Below are positions 16,773-24,799 of a stretch of 64,000 nucleotides of DNA, one piece after another. Below the pieces are notes generated by a model. It was not told the origin of the DNA. It worked only from the letters and a program-made list of their open reading frames with translations, and did not search any database. Numbering within the stretch: position 1 is the stretch's first letter; each line of letters starts with the position of its first letter. This stretch comes from Brevibacillus agri (GTDB lineage Bacteria; Bacillota; Bacilli; Brevibacillales; Brevibacillaceae), in NCBI RefSeq assembly GCF_004117055.1, contig NZ_CP026363.1, positions 1,341,001 through 1,405,000 of the forward strand, given 5' to 3'. The position numbers and the translations under genes were made by a program.

Positions 16773-17611
16773 GCAGGATGCAGGTTGATTTATCGCCATT
16801 TGTTGCTGTCACTTGCGAAGAGTCGGTCGTGCCGAACGTCGCGCTCTACACGGTCAGCTACTACAGCGACGGCTTGTTGGTCAAGGCGGCTTTGGCTGTA
16901 CCGGAGAGCTTTCTGGCCGACGGGGCCAGACTCCCGGCGCTGCTCTACTGCCGTGGCGGGATCAAAGGGATTGGCCGGGTCCGGCCGGAGCGGATCAGCC
17001 AGATGGCGGCCTTTGGCTACGTGATCCTCGCCCCGCACTATCGGGGAAACGAAGGCGGGGAGGGACGCGACGAGTTTGGCGGAGCCGATCGGCAGGACGT
17101 GTTTGCGGCGTACGAGCTGCTTGGCAAGCTGAACATCGTCGACGCCCGCCGGATCAGCGCGTACGGCTTTTCCCGGGGCGGGGTCATGGCGTTGTTTGCG
17201 GCGATGGAGTGCAAAGGCTTGCTGGCGACGGTCGTCTGGGGCGGCGTCAGCGACATGGCGCTCACGTACGAGGAGCGGGTGGACATGCGGAGAATGCTAC
17301 GTAGGCTGATCGGGCACCCGCGCAAGCAGGAGGAAGCTTACCGCTACCGAACCCCGCTGTATCGTGCGGCAGAGATTGCCTGTCCTGTGCTGATTATTCA
17401 CGGGACAGAAGATGAGAACGTGAGCGTAGAGCACGCCCACAGACTGGCAGAGGCGCTGCGCCAGGCCGGTGTCCCCCACGAAAAATGGCTGGCGGAAGGG
17501 GCCAGCCATCTGTTTGTAGGAGACGAAATCGAGTTGTACACGCGCAAAATGTTTGCCTGGCTGGATGAACGCGGCCAGGAACGGGTCGCTGCCACCCAGG
17601 CGCTAACCTAA
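16769..17611 (+). CDS. Alpha/beta-hydrolase of the prolyl-oligopeptidase (S9-like) fold
   Basis: A 280-residue serine hydrolase. The nucleophile elbow GFSRGG places Ser135, with Asp215 in IHGTEDENVS and His247 in GASHLF. It lacks the beta-propeller of true oligopeptidases, so an acyl-peptide or dienelactone-like hydrolase is more likely. The GTG at 16769 overlaps the LysR stop (GTGA), which suggests translational coupling; an ATG at 16778 is an alternative start. The 3' end overlaps the convergent kinase gene by 4 bases. Confidence 0.82.
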   Translation: MSRMQVDLSPFVAVTCEESVVPNVALYTVSYYSDGLLVKAALAVPESFLADGARLPALLYCRGGIKGIGRVRPERISQMAAFGYVILAPHYRGNEGGEGRDEFGGADRQDVFAAYELLGKLNIVDARRISAYGFSRGGVMALFAAMECKGLLATVVWGGVSDMALTYEERVDMRRMLRRLIGHPRKQEEAYRYRTPLYRAAEIACPVLIIHGTEDENVSVEHAHRLAEALRQAGVPHEKWLAEGASHLFVGDEIELYTRKMFAWLDERGQERVAATQALT

Positions 17612-19431
17612 TCGACTTTCGGGGTAAGCGGCAGCGTAATCGTAATTTCCGTTCCCTGTCCGGGGGTGCTTTTCACTTGCAGCTCGCCGCCGTGGTTTTC
17701 GACCATGCGGCGCGAGATCGGCAAGCCCAGCCCGGTTCCGTCTTCTTTCAGGGAGAAGAACGGCTCGAAAATCCGCACGAGATACTCCGGAGGAATCCCT
17801 TCTCCCGTATCTTTCACTTTTATATGTACCGCTTTTTCGTCCAGGTGGCTTTCGATGACAAGAAGGCCGCCTTCTTTCATGGCCTCGATACTGTTTTTCA
17901 TCAGGTTCAGCAAAATTTGCTTGAGCTGCTCGACATCGGCATGCAGGCGAATATGGGGCGCACAGCGATCCACGATCTCGATGCCGTGCAGCATCGCTTC
18001 GGCATTCATCAACGGGAGAATCGAGTGGATGACGCCCGCGAGATTGACCTCGCGATAGTCCGGCTTGGACGGCTTGGAGAGCATCAACAGTTCGGTGACG
18101 ATCCGGTTGACGCGCTCGATTTCCTCCAAGATAAGCGGGAGATAGTAGCGATCCCGTTCCTGATCGGACAGGCGCTGTTCCAGCAGTTGGATAAAGCCGT
18201 AGATGACGGTCAGCGGATTGCGGATTTCATGGGCGGCTCCGGCTGCCAACTGTCCGACCATGGCGAGTTTTTCCGACTGGTTCAAGTATTCTTGAATCTG
18301 CTCCTGTTCGGTAATATCGAGAAAAGCGACCATCCAGCCCGACTCCTGATCGTGCTGGTGATTGTGCAGCGGCACGTACGAGACAAGCGCGATAAAAGGC
18401 GTATCATCCTTCTTGTACAGCGTCATTTTGCGATTGACGAACCAGGGGGAGTCCTGACTGTCGGTTGAGGCGGCAAAAGAAGCATCCTTGCACATCGGGT
18501 AGCCTGCCTCATCGACCTTGACGAGATCGTTTGCCAGTTTGTTGACGTGAATGCCAGCTCCGGCATGGGGATGGGTAATGATCCCGACGGGCAGCGAGTT
18601 GAGGATTTGCTCCCGAATATTTTTTTCTTCCGTTAAAATTTGCCGTTGCATCGCGTCCTGGGCAAACAAATCGGCAATGTTGCTCGACATCTTGTTGAAT
18701 TCCTGGGCGAGCTCGCGGAATTCATCCTGGTGCGTGTACACAATTTGCTGCCCGAACGTCCCTTTGGACACTTCGTGAGCCTGCCGCATCAACGACTCGA
18801 TGGGGCGAAGCAGTTCGTTGCGGAAGTAGAACGTGCAGAAAAAGCCGAACAAAATCGCCGCGACCGAAACGGTGTAGGTGAGAATGAGCGATACGCGAAT
18901 GCTTTCGTTCGTGTGCTTAAACTCTTTGTTCGTCTTGTACTCCAGTTGGTTGAGCGAGAAGGACAAGTCTCGCTCCAACTGGTCGATCAAAGGCTGGACT
19001 TCCTGGCTGAGCACATAGCTGACCGCGGGCACGTTGTTTGCCTTGAGCAGCGGATTGATTTTGTTCAAAAAAAGAAAATCCAGCCTGGAAATCGATTCGA
19101 TGATGGAGAACAAGCCGCTGTTTTCCTCTGTTTTCGTCAGCGAGGCAAAGCGGGCGGTGTCGATCAGATTGGTGTAATACTGGTCGAGATACGACTCGTC
19201 GCGGGTCAAGGTGTACATGTTCAGGGCGTACGTCTTGGTGTAAATCTGGTTTTTGACCTCCAACAGTGCGCTCGTTTGCGGCAAGACGTTTTGCGTCAGG
19301 TGCACTTCATCGGAGGTTACTTTTGTCATCTGGTAGCTGAACAGGCTGGTGACACATCCGATCAAAAGCATCATGACGAGATAGCTGAGCATGATTTTTT
19401 TCTGGAATCCAAGATTTCTGAACAGGGACAT
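17608..19431 (-). CDS. Membrane sensor histidine kinase with HAMP and PAS-like domains
   Basis: A 607-residue kinase: TM1 at 12-31, an extracytoplasmic helical domain at 32-180, TM2 at 180-203, a HAMP linker to about 256, a PAS-like region to about 375, then the HisKA domain with phospho-acceptor His401 in AHEIRNPLTVIYGF. The ATPase domain carries LNLMKNSIEAM, DTGEGIPPEYL and DGTGLGLPISRR. Its gene starts 5 bases after a membrane-tethered BMP-type binding protein, which probably supplies the sensory input. No full-length response regulator adjoins it, but a CheY-like gene is divergent at 20960. Confidence 0.92.
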   Translation of the reverse strand: MSLFRNLGFQKKIMLSYLVMMLLIGCVTSLFSYQMTKVTSDEVHLTQNVLPQTSALLEVKNQIYTKTYALNMYTLTRDESYLDQYYTNLIDTARFASLTKTEENSGLFSIIESISRLDFLFLNKINPLLKANNVPAVSYVLSQEVQPLIDQLERDLSFSLNQLEYKTNKEFKHTNESIRVSLILTYTVSVAAILFGFFCTFYFRNELLRPIESLMRQAHEVSKGTFGQQIVYTHQDEFRELAQEFNKMSSNIADLFAQDAMQRQILTEEKNIREQILNSLPVGIITHPHAGAGIHVNKLANDLVKVDEAGYPMCKDASFAASTDSQDSPWFVNRKMTLYKKDDTPFIALVSYVPLHNHQHDQESGWMVAFLDITEQEQIQEYLNQSEKLAMVGQLAAGAAHEIRNPLTVIYGFIQLLEQRLSDQERDRYYLPLILEEIERVNRIVTELLMLSKPSKPDYREVNLAGVIHSILPLMNAEAMLHGIEIVDRCAPHIRLHADVEQLKQILLNLMKNSIEAMKEGGLLVIESHLDEKAVHIKVKDTGEGIPPEYLVRIFEPFFSLKEDGTGLGLPISRRMVENHGGELQVKSTPGQGTEITITLPLTPKVD

Positions 19432-19436
19432 GCAAA

Positions 19437-20447
19437 TTAACCTCCAAATGAACCACGGGAAGAAGTGAGACGCTGCATTTCCCGTTCAATATCTTCACGA
19501 ACTTCCGGGGGCACCATCGGGCCGAACGGGCTGAAATGGTTCACGCCTTCGGCCAGGCCGTACACGACTTTGCCGCTCGGAAGCCGGCCTGCCATGTACT
19601 GCTCCAAAATAATCCGGTAGCACTGGCGCACGTCCTGCACCAGCGAGGCGAGAACGTAGTCCGGCGCAATGTAGCGCTGGTCCGCGATGTAGCCGATGGT
19701 GTACACCTTGGCCCGCTGCGCTTCGGTAATGACGGCGAGGTTGAAGCTGTCGCCGGTCGTGTAGATGACATCGACGCCGCGGGCGATCATCTCGCGTGTC
19801 TTCTGCACCGCATTTTCTATGTCATTAAAATCTGACACTTTTCCGATCACGACCTCCGTTTTCGGGGAAACCTTTTTTACCCCTTCGCGAAAGCCCTCGG
19901 CCTGGGCAAGTTCCGGCGGTTTGTCCACCAAAATATAGCCGACTTTGCGGGCGCGGGACATTTTCGCTGCGAGCATGCCGACGAGCTTGCCTGCGGGCTT
20001 CATGTCGTAGCGAATCGTCGTCTGGTTGGGATGCGGGGCTTCCCCGTTAAAAGAAACAAAGCGGGTATGCGGATATTGCAGCGCCACGCGGGTAAACGGT
20101 TCGGAAAAAATCACGCCATGTCCCAGGATGAGATCGTAGTCATTGGCGGCGTATTTTTGCGCCACGTTCATAATTTGCTCCGGCTTTAAATTGTTCGCGA
20201 TTTCCAGGGAAAAGCCGAATCTTTTTTGCATTTCCGTGATGCTTTCCATCGCGCTGCTGTTCCAGCCCTGGTCGTAGGTAGGACCTTCCAGCAGCAAGGC
20301 CACACGCAATATGTCAGAAGAAGGCCCGCGTTCATTCATGACCTCTTCCAAATGCTTCATACTGGTGATGAACTGGCTGGTAATGAGCAGAAGCAGCCCG
20401 ACAACCAAAGCGGTGAACAGGGCAAAAAAAGGCTTCAGCTTGAGCAT
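19437..20447 (-). CDS. Membrane-tethered BMP/Med-family ligand-binding protein
   Basis: A 336-residue protein whose first 30 residues (MLKLKPFFALFTALVVGLLL) form an uncleaved-looking signal anchor without a lipobox Cys. The rest is a type I periplasmic-binding fold of the BMP family: LRVALLLEGPTYDQGWNSSAM, ANDYDLILGHGVIFSEP, VDVIYTTGDSFNLAVI. BMP proteins typically bind nucleosides or act as sensory receptors (Med, TcsA). The start at 20447 has TTGGAGGAG about 10 bases upstream. No ABC permease or ATPase adjoins; the partner is the histidine kinase 5 bases downstream, so a sensory role is likely. Confidence 0.85.
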   Translation of the reverse strand: MLKLKPFFALFTALVVGLLLLITSQFITSMKHLEEVMNERGPSSDILRVALLLEGPTYDQGWNSSAMESITEMQKRFGFSLEIANNLKPEQIMNVAQKYAANDYDLILGHGVIFSEPFTRVALQYPHTRFVSFNGEAPHPNQTTIRYDMKPAGKLVGMLAAKMSRARKVGYILVDKPPELAQAEGFREGVKKVSPKTEVVIGKVSDFNDIENAVQKTREMIARGVDVIYTTGDSFNLAVITEAQRAKVYTIGYIADQRYIAPDYVLASLVQDVRQCYRIILEQYMAGRLPSGKVVYGLAEGVNHFSPFGPMVPPEVREDIEREMQRLTSSRGSFGG

Positions 20448-20647
20448 GGATAAATTCTCCTCCAAAGGAAACAGGCGTAGATTCAAGTAATCGGCAAAGA
20501 AGTGCACTCCTATTATATCGGAAAAGTGCCGCGATGAAAAAAAGAGGAAATGATGGAGGCAGGTGGAGCTGCATGGAAAAAACGGATCAGGACACGCTAA
20601 GGAGGAAAAATACGCAGCAAAAGCGATAAAAAAGGGAGGCGTCTGTC

Positions 20648-20839
20648 ATGGAAAAAGAGATCGTGGAAATCCCGCAAACCGATATACCGGATGAAGTGAG
20701 ACAGGTCGATTTGCCGGAAATAGGCGAGACGACCCCGCACCCGAAGCCGGAGAGTCCGCTTGCTTCGGGCGCGGGCGAGCAGTCGGTTGGCGAGCGCGGT
20801 ACAGGCGATGCTACAGGGCCAATCGGCTTTCTTCCATAG
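20648..20839 (+). CDS. Small acidic, Pro/Glu-rich protein of unknown function
   Basis: A 63-residue hydrophilic product starting MEKEIVEIPQTDIPDEVRQV and ending GPIGFLP, without signal or membrane segment and probably disordered. The ATG has a good GGGAGG site 9 bases upstream, the main reason for calling it. It lies between the divergent BMP gene and the cheY-like gene and points at the latter, with 120 bases between. No family recognised. Confidence 0.5.
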   Translation: MEKEIVEIPQTDIPDEVRQVDLPEIGETTPHPKPESPLASGAGEQSVGERGTGDATGPIGFLP

Positions 20840-20959
20840 GGGAGTGTGCTGCAAACGTTTGTTTCGACAAAAGAAGTCATTTTCTCTCGTGGACAAGGCT
20901 TGCGATTTCTGCAAAAGTAATAGGTAGAATGCGAGCAAGATGTGAGGGGATAGGACACC

Positions 20960-21313
20960 ATGGCCCGATTGCTGATTGTAGATGACGCAGCCTTCACGAG
21001 AAGGATGCTGACGGATATGCTAGGCGAGCAGCACGAAATTTGCGGAGAGGCGAGCAATGGCTTGGAAGCGATTGAAAAATACAAGGAATTGAAGCCGGAC
21101 ATCGTGACGATGGACATCACGATGCCGCACATGCACGGGATTGAAGCCATGCGCAAAATACTGGATTACGATCGGGATGCCAAGGTGTTGATTTGCTCGG
21201 CAGTCGGCCATCGACAAAAGGTGCTGGAGGCGATGAAGACGGGGGCGAGCGACTTCGTCATCAAGCCTTTTCAAAAAGAGCAAATTCTCGATGCGATTTC
21301 ACGCTTGCTGTAA
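20960..21313 (+). CDS. CheY-like single-domain response regulator
   Basis: A 117-residue receiver domain with nothing after it. The acid pair is Asp8-Asp9 (LLIVDDAAFTRRM), the phospho-acceptor Asp52 in DIVTMDITMPHMHG, and the conserved Lys is in DFVIKPF near residue 100. The sequence is close to chemotaxis CheY proteins, but no chemotaxis genes are near. It is divergent from the BMP/histidine kinase pair, so it may be the acceptor for that kinase. A GTGAGGGG site precedes the ATG. Confidence 0.92.
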   Translation: MARLLIVDDAAFTRRMLTDMLGEQHEICGEASNGLEAIEKYKELKPDIVTMDITMPHMHGIEAMRKILDYDRDAKVLICSAVGHRQKVLEAMKTGASDFVIKPFQKEQILDAISRLL

Positions 21314-21322
21314 GCGAACAGG

Positions 21323-21362
21323 AAACAGCCGCCAAAGCGATGTGCTCTGGCGGCTGTTTGCG
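21323..21362. terminator. Bidirectional hairpin terminator
   Basis: Perfect 12-base arms AAACAGCCGCCA and TGGCGGCTGTTT around a 13-base loop lie between the convergent cheY-like and OCD-family genes. Confidence 0.75.
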
Positions 21363-21378
21363 TGCAATTTTGGACGCG

Positions 21379-22365
21379 TTACAAGGAAACTTCCGTGCCG
21401 ATTCCGGCGGCTTTGGCCCGTTCGTACACCGTCTTGGCTACCGCTGTATCGAGATAGGCGATTCCTACCGACTTGTACAACGTAATTTCCTCTTCGGTTT
21501 CCCTGCCCGGCTTTGCGCCGATCAAAATTTCGCCCAATTCCGCATGCAATTGCGCGAAGCTCCATTCGTTTTGCTCAATCGGAATGAGCAGATCGCCTGC
21601 CTCGTGCTCGGCGCCTTCCAGCGTGTCGACGACGACCTTGCTTTTTTGCACCGTGGCAGCGTCCACCTCGCGCATGTGCGGGAGAAACGCGCCAATCGCA
21701 TTGATATGGGTGCCAGGGCGCAGGCTCGCGGCGGCAAACAGCGGCTCGGTCGCTTTGGTGCTGCAGATGACGATCTGTGCCTGCGCGACCGCTTCGTCGG
21801 CATTGTCCACGACCGTCAGCTCTCCTTGCCAATCCGGATAGAGCGCCCGCAGGCTCGCTTTCATTTCGTCCGCTTTTGCCCGAGTGCGGTTGTAGAGGAA
21901 AATGCGCCGCAGCGGGCGAACCTCCATGACCGCCTGAATCTGGCCGATGGACTGGGCCCCGCAGCCAAGCACTGCGCAAGTGTCGGCATCTTCTTTTGCC
22001 AAGTATTTGGTGGCGACGCCGCTGCTTGCCCCTGTGCGCATGACGGTCAAAAGGCTCGCGTCCATCATCGCGACATGCTGTCCGGTTTTGGCTTCGGTCA
22101 GCAGGATGACGCTCTGCAGCGACTTGATGTTGTGCTTGTGGTTCTCCGGGAAAATACTGATGACTTTCACCGCCACATAGTCGTCGCCAGCCAGGTAGGA
22201 AGGCATGTACAGGCTGGTGGCGCCGTACTTCGGATGGTCAATCGCGGTCCGCACAGGCGTGGTGACCTCTCCTTGCATATGGGCGCGAAAGACGTGCTCC
22301 ACGTCCTCCAGGCAATCTTTCATCGTGTAGATTTGTTCAATATTTTCGCGGCTCAAGACCAACAT
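21379..22365 (-). CDS. Ornithine cyclodeaminase/mu-crystallin-family dehydrogenase
   Basis: A 328-residue member of the OCD/mu-crystallin family, which includes ornithine cyclodeaminase, alanine dehydrogenase and imino-acid reductases. The Rossmann motif is VLGCGAQSIGQIQAVM near residue 135, preceded by DYVAVKVISIFPENHK with the substrate-contacting Lys and followed by FLYNRTRAKADEM. Exact substrate is not determinable. In-frame ATGs at 22383 and 22374 overlap or abut the upstream stop, but AAAGG fits the start at 22365 best. It is translationally coupled to the MHS transporter gene, which may import its substrate. Confidence 0.85.
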   Translation of the reverse strand: MLVLSRENIEQIYTMKDCLEDVEHVFRAHMQGEVTTPVRTAIDHPKYGATSLYMPSYLAGDDYVAVKVISIFPENHKHNIKSLQSVILLTEAKTGQHVAMMDASLLTVMRTGASSGVATKYLAKEDADTCAVLGCGAQSIGQIQAVMEVRPLRRIFLYNRTRAKADEMKASLRALYPDWQGELTVVDNADEAVAQAQIVICSTKATEPLFAAASLRPGTHINAIGAFLPHMREVDAATVQKSKVVVDTLEGAEHEAGDLLIPIEQNEWSFAQLHAELGEILIGAKPGRETEEEITLYKSVGIAYLDTAVAKTVYERAKAAGIGTEVSL

Positions 22366-22382
22366 GTTGCTCATCCTTTCCA

Positions 22383-23684
22383 TCAGGATTTGTCAAAATC
22401 CAAATCCTTCGTTTCCTTCGTTGCGAAGATGGCAACGAGTGAGATCATTCCGCAAAGCACAATGTACAGGGCGACAGGAACCCACGAGTTAAAAGAGCTG
22501 AGCAGCGCAGTCGCGATCAGCGGCGCAGTGCCGCCAGCCAGGGCTGCACCGAGCTGATACCCCACAGTTACCCCAGTATAGCGCACATTCGTGCTGAAAA
22601 TCTCGGAGAAAAGCGTACCGAGCACGGCCGTCACCGGAGCCCAGAGAATGCCCAGACCGATGACCGTGGCGACTGTCAGCCACAGCGCAGACTTCGTGGA
22701 CAGCATGTAAAAGTAAGGGAAGGCAAAGAGCATCATCGCAATCGTACCGCCGATGTACAGCGGCTTCCGGCCGATTTTGTCCGAGAGCTTGCCCATGAAC
22801 GGAATCGCAATCGTCGTGACCAGCGTGGCGATAGTGACGGCATTGAGCGCGGTAATCCGGTCGTACTCCAAGTAATTCGTCGCGTAGGCGATGACAAACG
22901 TGGAGAAAATGTAGAACGGCCCCGTCTCCACGACTTTTGCCCCGACCGCAATCAGCACGGACTTCCAATGGTAGCGGAACGTATCGACAATCGGCACCTT
23001 GGCGATGTTGCCACTGGCTTTCGCCGTCTGGAACGCCGGCGTTTCGTCAATGCCATTGCGAATCCACAATCCCACGAAAACGAGCGCAGCACTCAAAATG
23101 AACGGGACACGCCAGCCCCAGGACAAAAACTGTTCCTCGGGAAGCGCACTCATCAAGGAAATCGCCAAAGTGCCGAGCAGCATGCCAATCGTTACGCCCA
23201 TTTGCGGGATGCTGCCGAAAAAGCCGCGACGGCCTTTGCCGGAATACTCAACCGCGAGCAAGAGCGCGCCGCCCCACTCCCCGCCGATCCCCAAGCCCTG
23301 GACCAGACGCATGAGTACGAGCAAGATCGGAGCCCAGACGCCGATGGAGTCGTAATCAGGCAGCAAGCCGATCAGCACGGTCGCGCTGCCCATGAGCGAG
23401 AGCGTCAGCACCAGCGTTTTCTTGCGGCCGATCTTGTCACCGATGTGGCTGAAAATGACCCCGCCAAGCGGACGGATGAAAAAAGGAAGACCAAACGACA
23501 AATAAGAGAGCAGTAAGCCTACAGTTGGATCGGTAGAAGGGAAAAACAGCTTGTTGAAGACGAGAGACGCCATCGTGCCATAAAGAAAAAAGTCGAACCA
23601 TTCAATCGAGCTGCCAATCAGACTGGCGAACAGCGCCTTGTTTTGAACTTGCCTGGAAACTCCCGCTTGTGGTTGAAGTGCCAT
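22383..23684 (-). CDS. MHS-family MFS transporter (organic acid or amino-acid derivative)
   Basis: A 433-residue, 12-helix carrier of the metabolite:H+ symporter group. The typical start of the family is present (FASLIGSSIEWFDFFLYGT), with HIGDKIGRKKTLVL in loop 2-3 and LVQGLGIGGEWGGALLL in helix 4. Relatives carry proline/betaine, shikimate, citrate or ketoglutarate. It is the first gene of an operon with the OCD-family enzyme. Two matching palindromes lie 127-167 bases upstream, between it and a divergent XRE-cupin regulator. A GGGAGGA site precedes the ATG. Confidence 0.9.
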   Translation of the reverse strand: MALQPQAGVSRQVQNKALFASLIGSSIEWFDFFLYGTMASLVFNKLFFPSTDPTVGLLLSYLSFGLPFFIRPLGGVIFSHIGDKIGRKKTLVLTLSLMGSATVLIGLLPDYDSIGVWAPILLVLMRLVQGLGIGGEWGGALLLAVEYSGKGRRGFFGSIPQMGVTIGMLLGTLAISLMSALPEEQFLSWGWRVPFILSAALVFVGLWIRNGIDETPAFQTAKASGNIAKVPIVDTFRYHWKSVLIAVGAKVVETGPFYIFSTFVIAYATNYLEYDRITALNAVTIATLVTTIAIPFMGKLSDKIGRKPLYIGGTIAMMLFAFPYFYMLSTKSALWLTVATVIGLGILWAPVTAVLGTLFSEIFSTNVRYTGVTVGYQLGAALAGGTAPLIATALLSSFNSWVPVALYIVLCGMISLVAIFATKETKDLDFDKS

Positions 23685-23810
23685 CAGTTTTCAGATCCTC
23701 CCTTGGTGTGTAGGATGATGTTAGTTGTAAAGTGGGTGCGTGGCGCAGCAGACCACCTGCCTTTCCGGATTTTTGCACAAGTAAGGAAAAGGGAAGCTGG
23801 CGACACCGAA

Positions 23811-23827
23811 TTGAAGTGATACTTCAA
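23811..23827. promoter_or_regulatory. Operator-like palindrome 1
   Basis: TTGAAGTGATACTTCAA has perfect 7-base arms (TTGAAGT and ACTTCAA) around GAT/ATC-like centre GAT. It is one of two nearly identical 17-base palindromes with centres 24 bases apart, between the divergent MHS transporter and XRE-cupin genes. It is a probable binding site for the XRE-cupin regulator. Confidence 0.7.
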
Positions 23828-23834
23828 TTTATAG

Positions 23835-23851
23835 TTGAAGTGACACTTCAA
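23835..23851. promoter_or_regulatory. Operator-like palindrome 2
   Basis: TTGAAGTGACACTTCAA differs from palindrome 1 at a single central base. The 24-base centre spacing is a little over two helical turns, which suits two dimers binding cooperatively on nearly the same face of the DNA. Confidence 0.7.
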
Positions 23852-24003
23852 TTTTCGGGCGTAAAAAAAGCGAAAGCGCTTTTTGTCTGATAATAGTAAA
23901 GATTATAAAAGATAATAATATTTGCCGCAAGAGCGTTTTGCACCTTTTCTGCACACACGGTATGATAAACCTATCCTGCAAAATTCAATTCGAGGTAGAG
24001 CGG

Positions 24004-24557
24004 ATGAAACCTACTATTGGCGTCTTGATTAAGTCGTTGCGGCTTGGCAAGAAAAAGACCCTGAAGCAAATATCGGAAAAAACCGAACTGTCGATAAGCT
24101 TTTTGTCCCAGGTGGAACGGGGGAAGTCCTCGATTACGCTGGAGTCGCTGAAAAAATTTCGGAGGCGCTGGAGGTCAGCCCGAGCTATTTCTTTTCGGAG
24201 AAGCCCGCGAACAGGACTGACCGTGTGCGCCGGGGCGGCAACAAGCCGGCTGCGCCAAGCGACTTCCCGTTTGTGTATGAGGACTTGTCCGGCGATCTGG
24301 CGACTCGTCTGCTGGAGCCGATCCTCGTCACCTTACAGCCGCATGAGGACAACGGAACGCCTTTTGTGCACAAAGGACAGGAGTTCATCTACGTGCTGGA
24401 GGGCGTGCTGACGCTGCTTTTGGGCGAGGAGGAGCACGACTTGTACCCGGGAGACAGCATCCACATGGAGTCCTCCACGCCGCACAACTGGCTGAACCGC
24501 ACCGGAGAGGTCGTCCGTTTTTTGTGCGTCAATTCGGTTGCGGAAAAAGAGCAGTAG
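24004..24557 (+). pseudogene. XRE-family regulator with C-terminal cupin domain, frameshifted
   Basis: The N-terminal frame encodes a lambda-repressor-like helix-turn-helix: MKPTIGVLIKSLRLGKKKTL, KQISEKTELSISFLSQVERG, KSSITLESLKK. At 24151-24156 there are six A where seven would give the family continuation ISEALEVSPSYFFSEK. After this point the correct frame resumes and encodes a cupin (ILVTLQPHEDNGTPFVHKG, EFIYVLEGVLTLLLGEEEH, GDSIHMESSTPHNWLN). Restored, the protein would be 184 residues, the normal size for XRE-cupin regulators of amino-acid or polyamine genes. It is divergent from the MHS/OCD operon. The lesion could be true decay or a homopolymer error. Confidence 0.85.
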
Positions 24558-24570
24558 AAAAATGGTCAAC

Positions 24571-24720
24571 CTATGCGGCGATCGCTTCCAGGTATTGTGC
24601 AGGGGAGCGGTCGCCGAGTTTTTTGCGGGGACGTTCGTTGGGGGAGTCGATGTATTCGCCAATGGGTTTGCGTGCCGTGCGTGCCGCAGTTTTGCTGTCA
24701 GGTTTCTCAAGATAAAGCTG
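24571..24720 (-). pseudogene. Remnant of an IS3-family transposase (OrfB C-terminus)
   Basis: On the minus strand about 49 codons read LYLEKP, then IGEYIDSPNERPRKKLGD and RSPAQYLEAIAA before a stop. They align with the last 48 residues of the intact IS3 OrfB at 37311 (LYLEKPRDIAHARKLIAEYI.., KKLGDLSPVQYRESIAA). No catalytic motif and no inverted repeat remain, so this is the scar of an old insertion just after the XRE-cupin gene. Confidence 0.8.
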
Positions 24721-24799
24721 AACAGGGGAGTTCCTGGGCTGAATGGAGAATAGCGTCTGCGGACTTCAGGTGTTTTATACATGACAGGAGGTCGTACAT

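Noticed and set aside
21193-22557. A 454-codon open frame on the plus strand
   Set aside because: Antisense to the OCD-family gene; the composition is that of a complement frame.
23861-23885. A cre-like sequence (CGAAAGCGCTTTTT) before the XRE-cupin gene
   Set aside because: It misses three defined positions of the consensus and is better described as a small AAAAGCG/CGCTTTT dyad.
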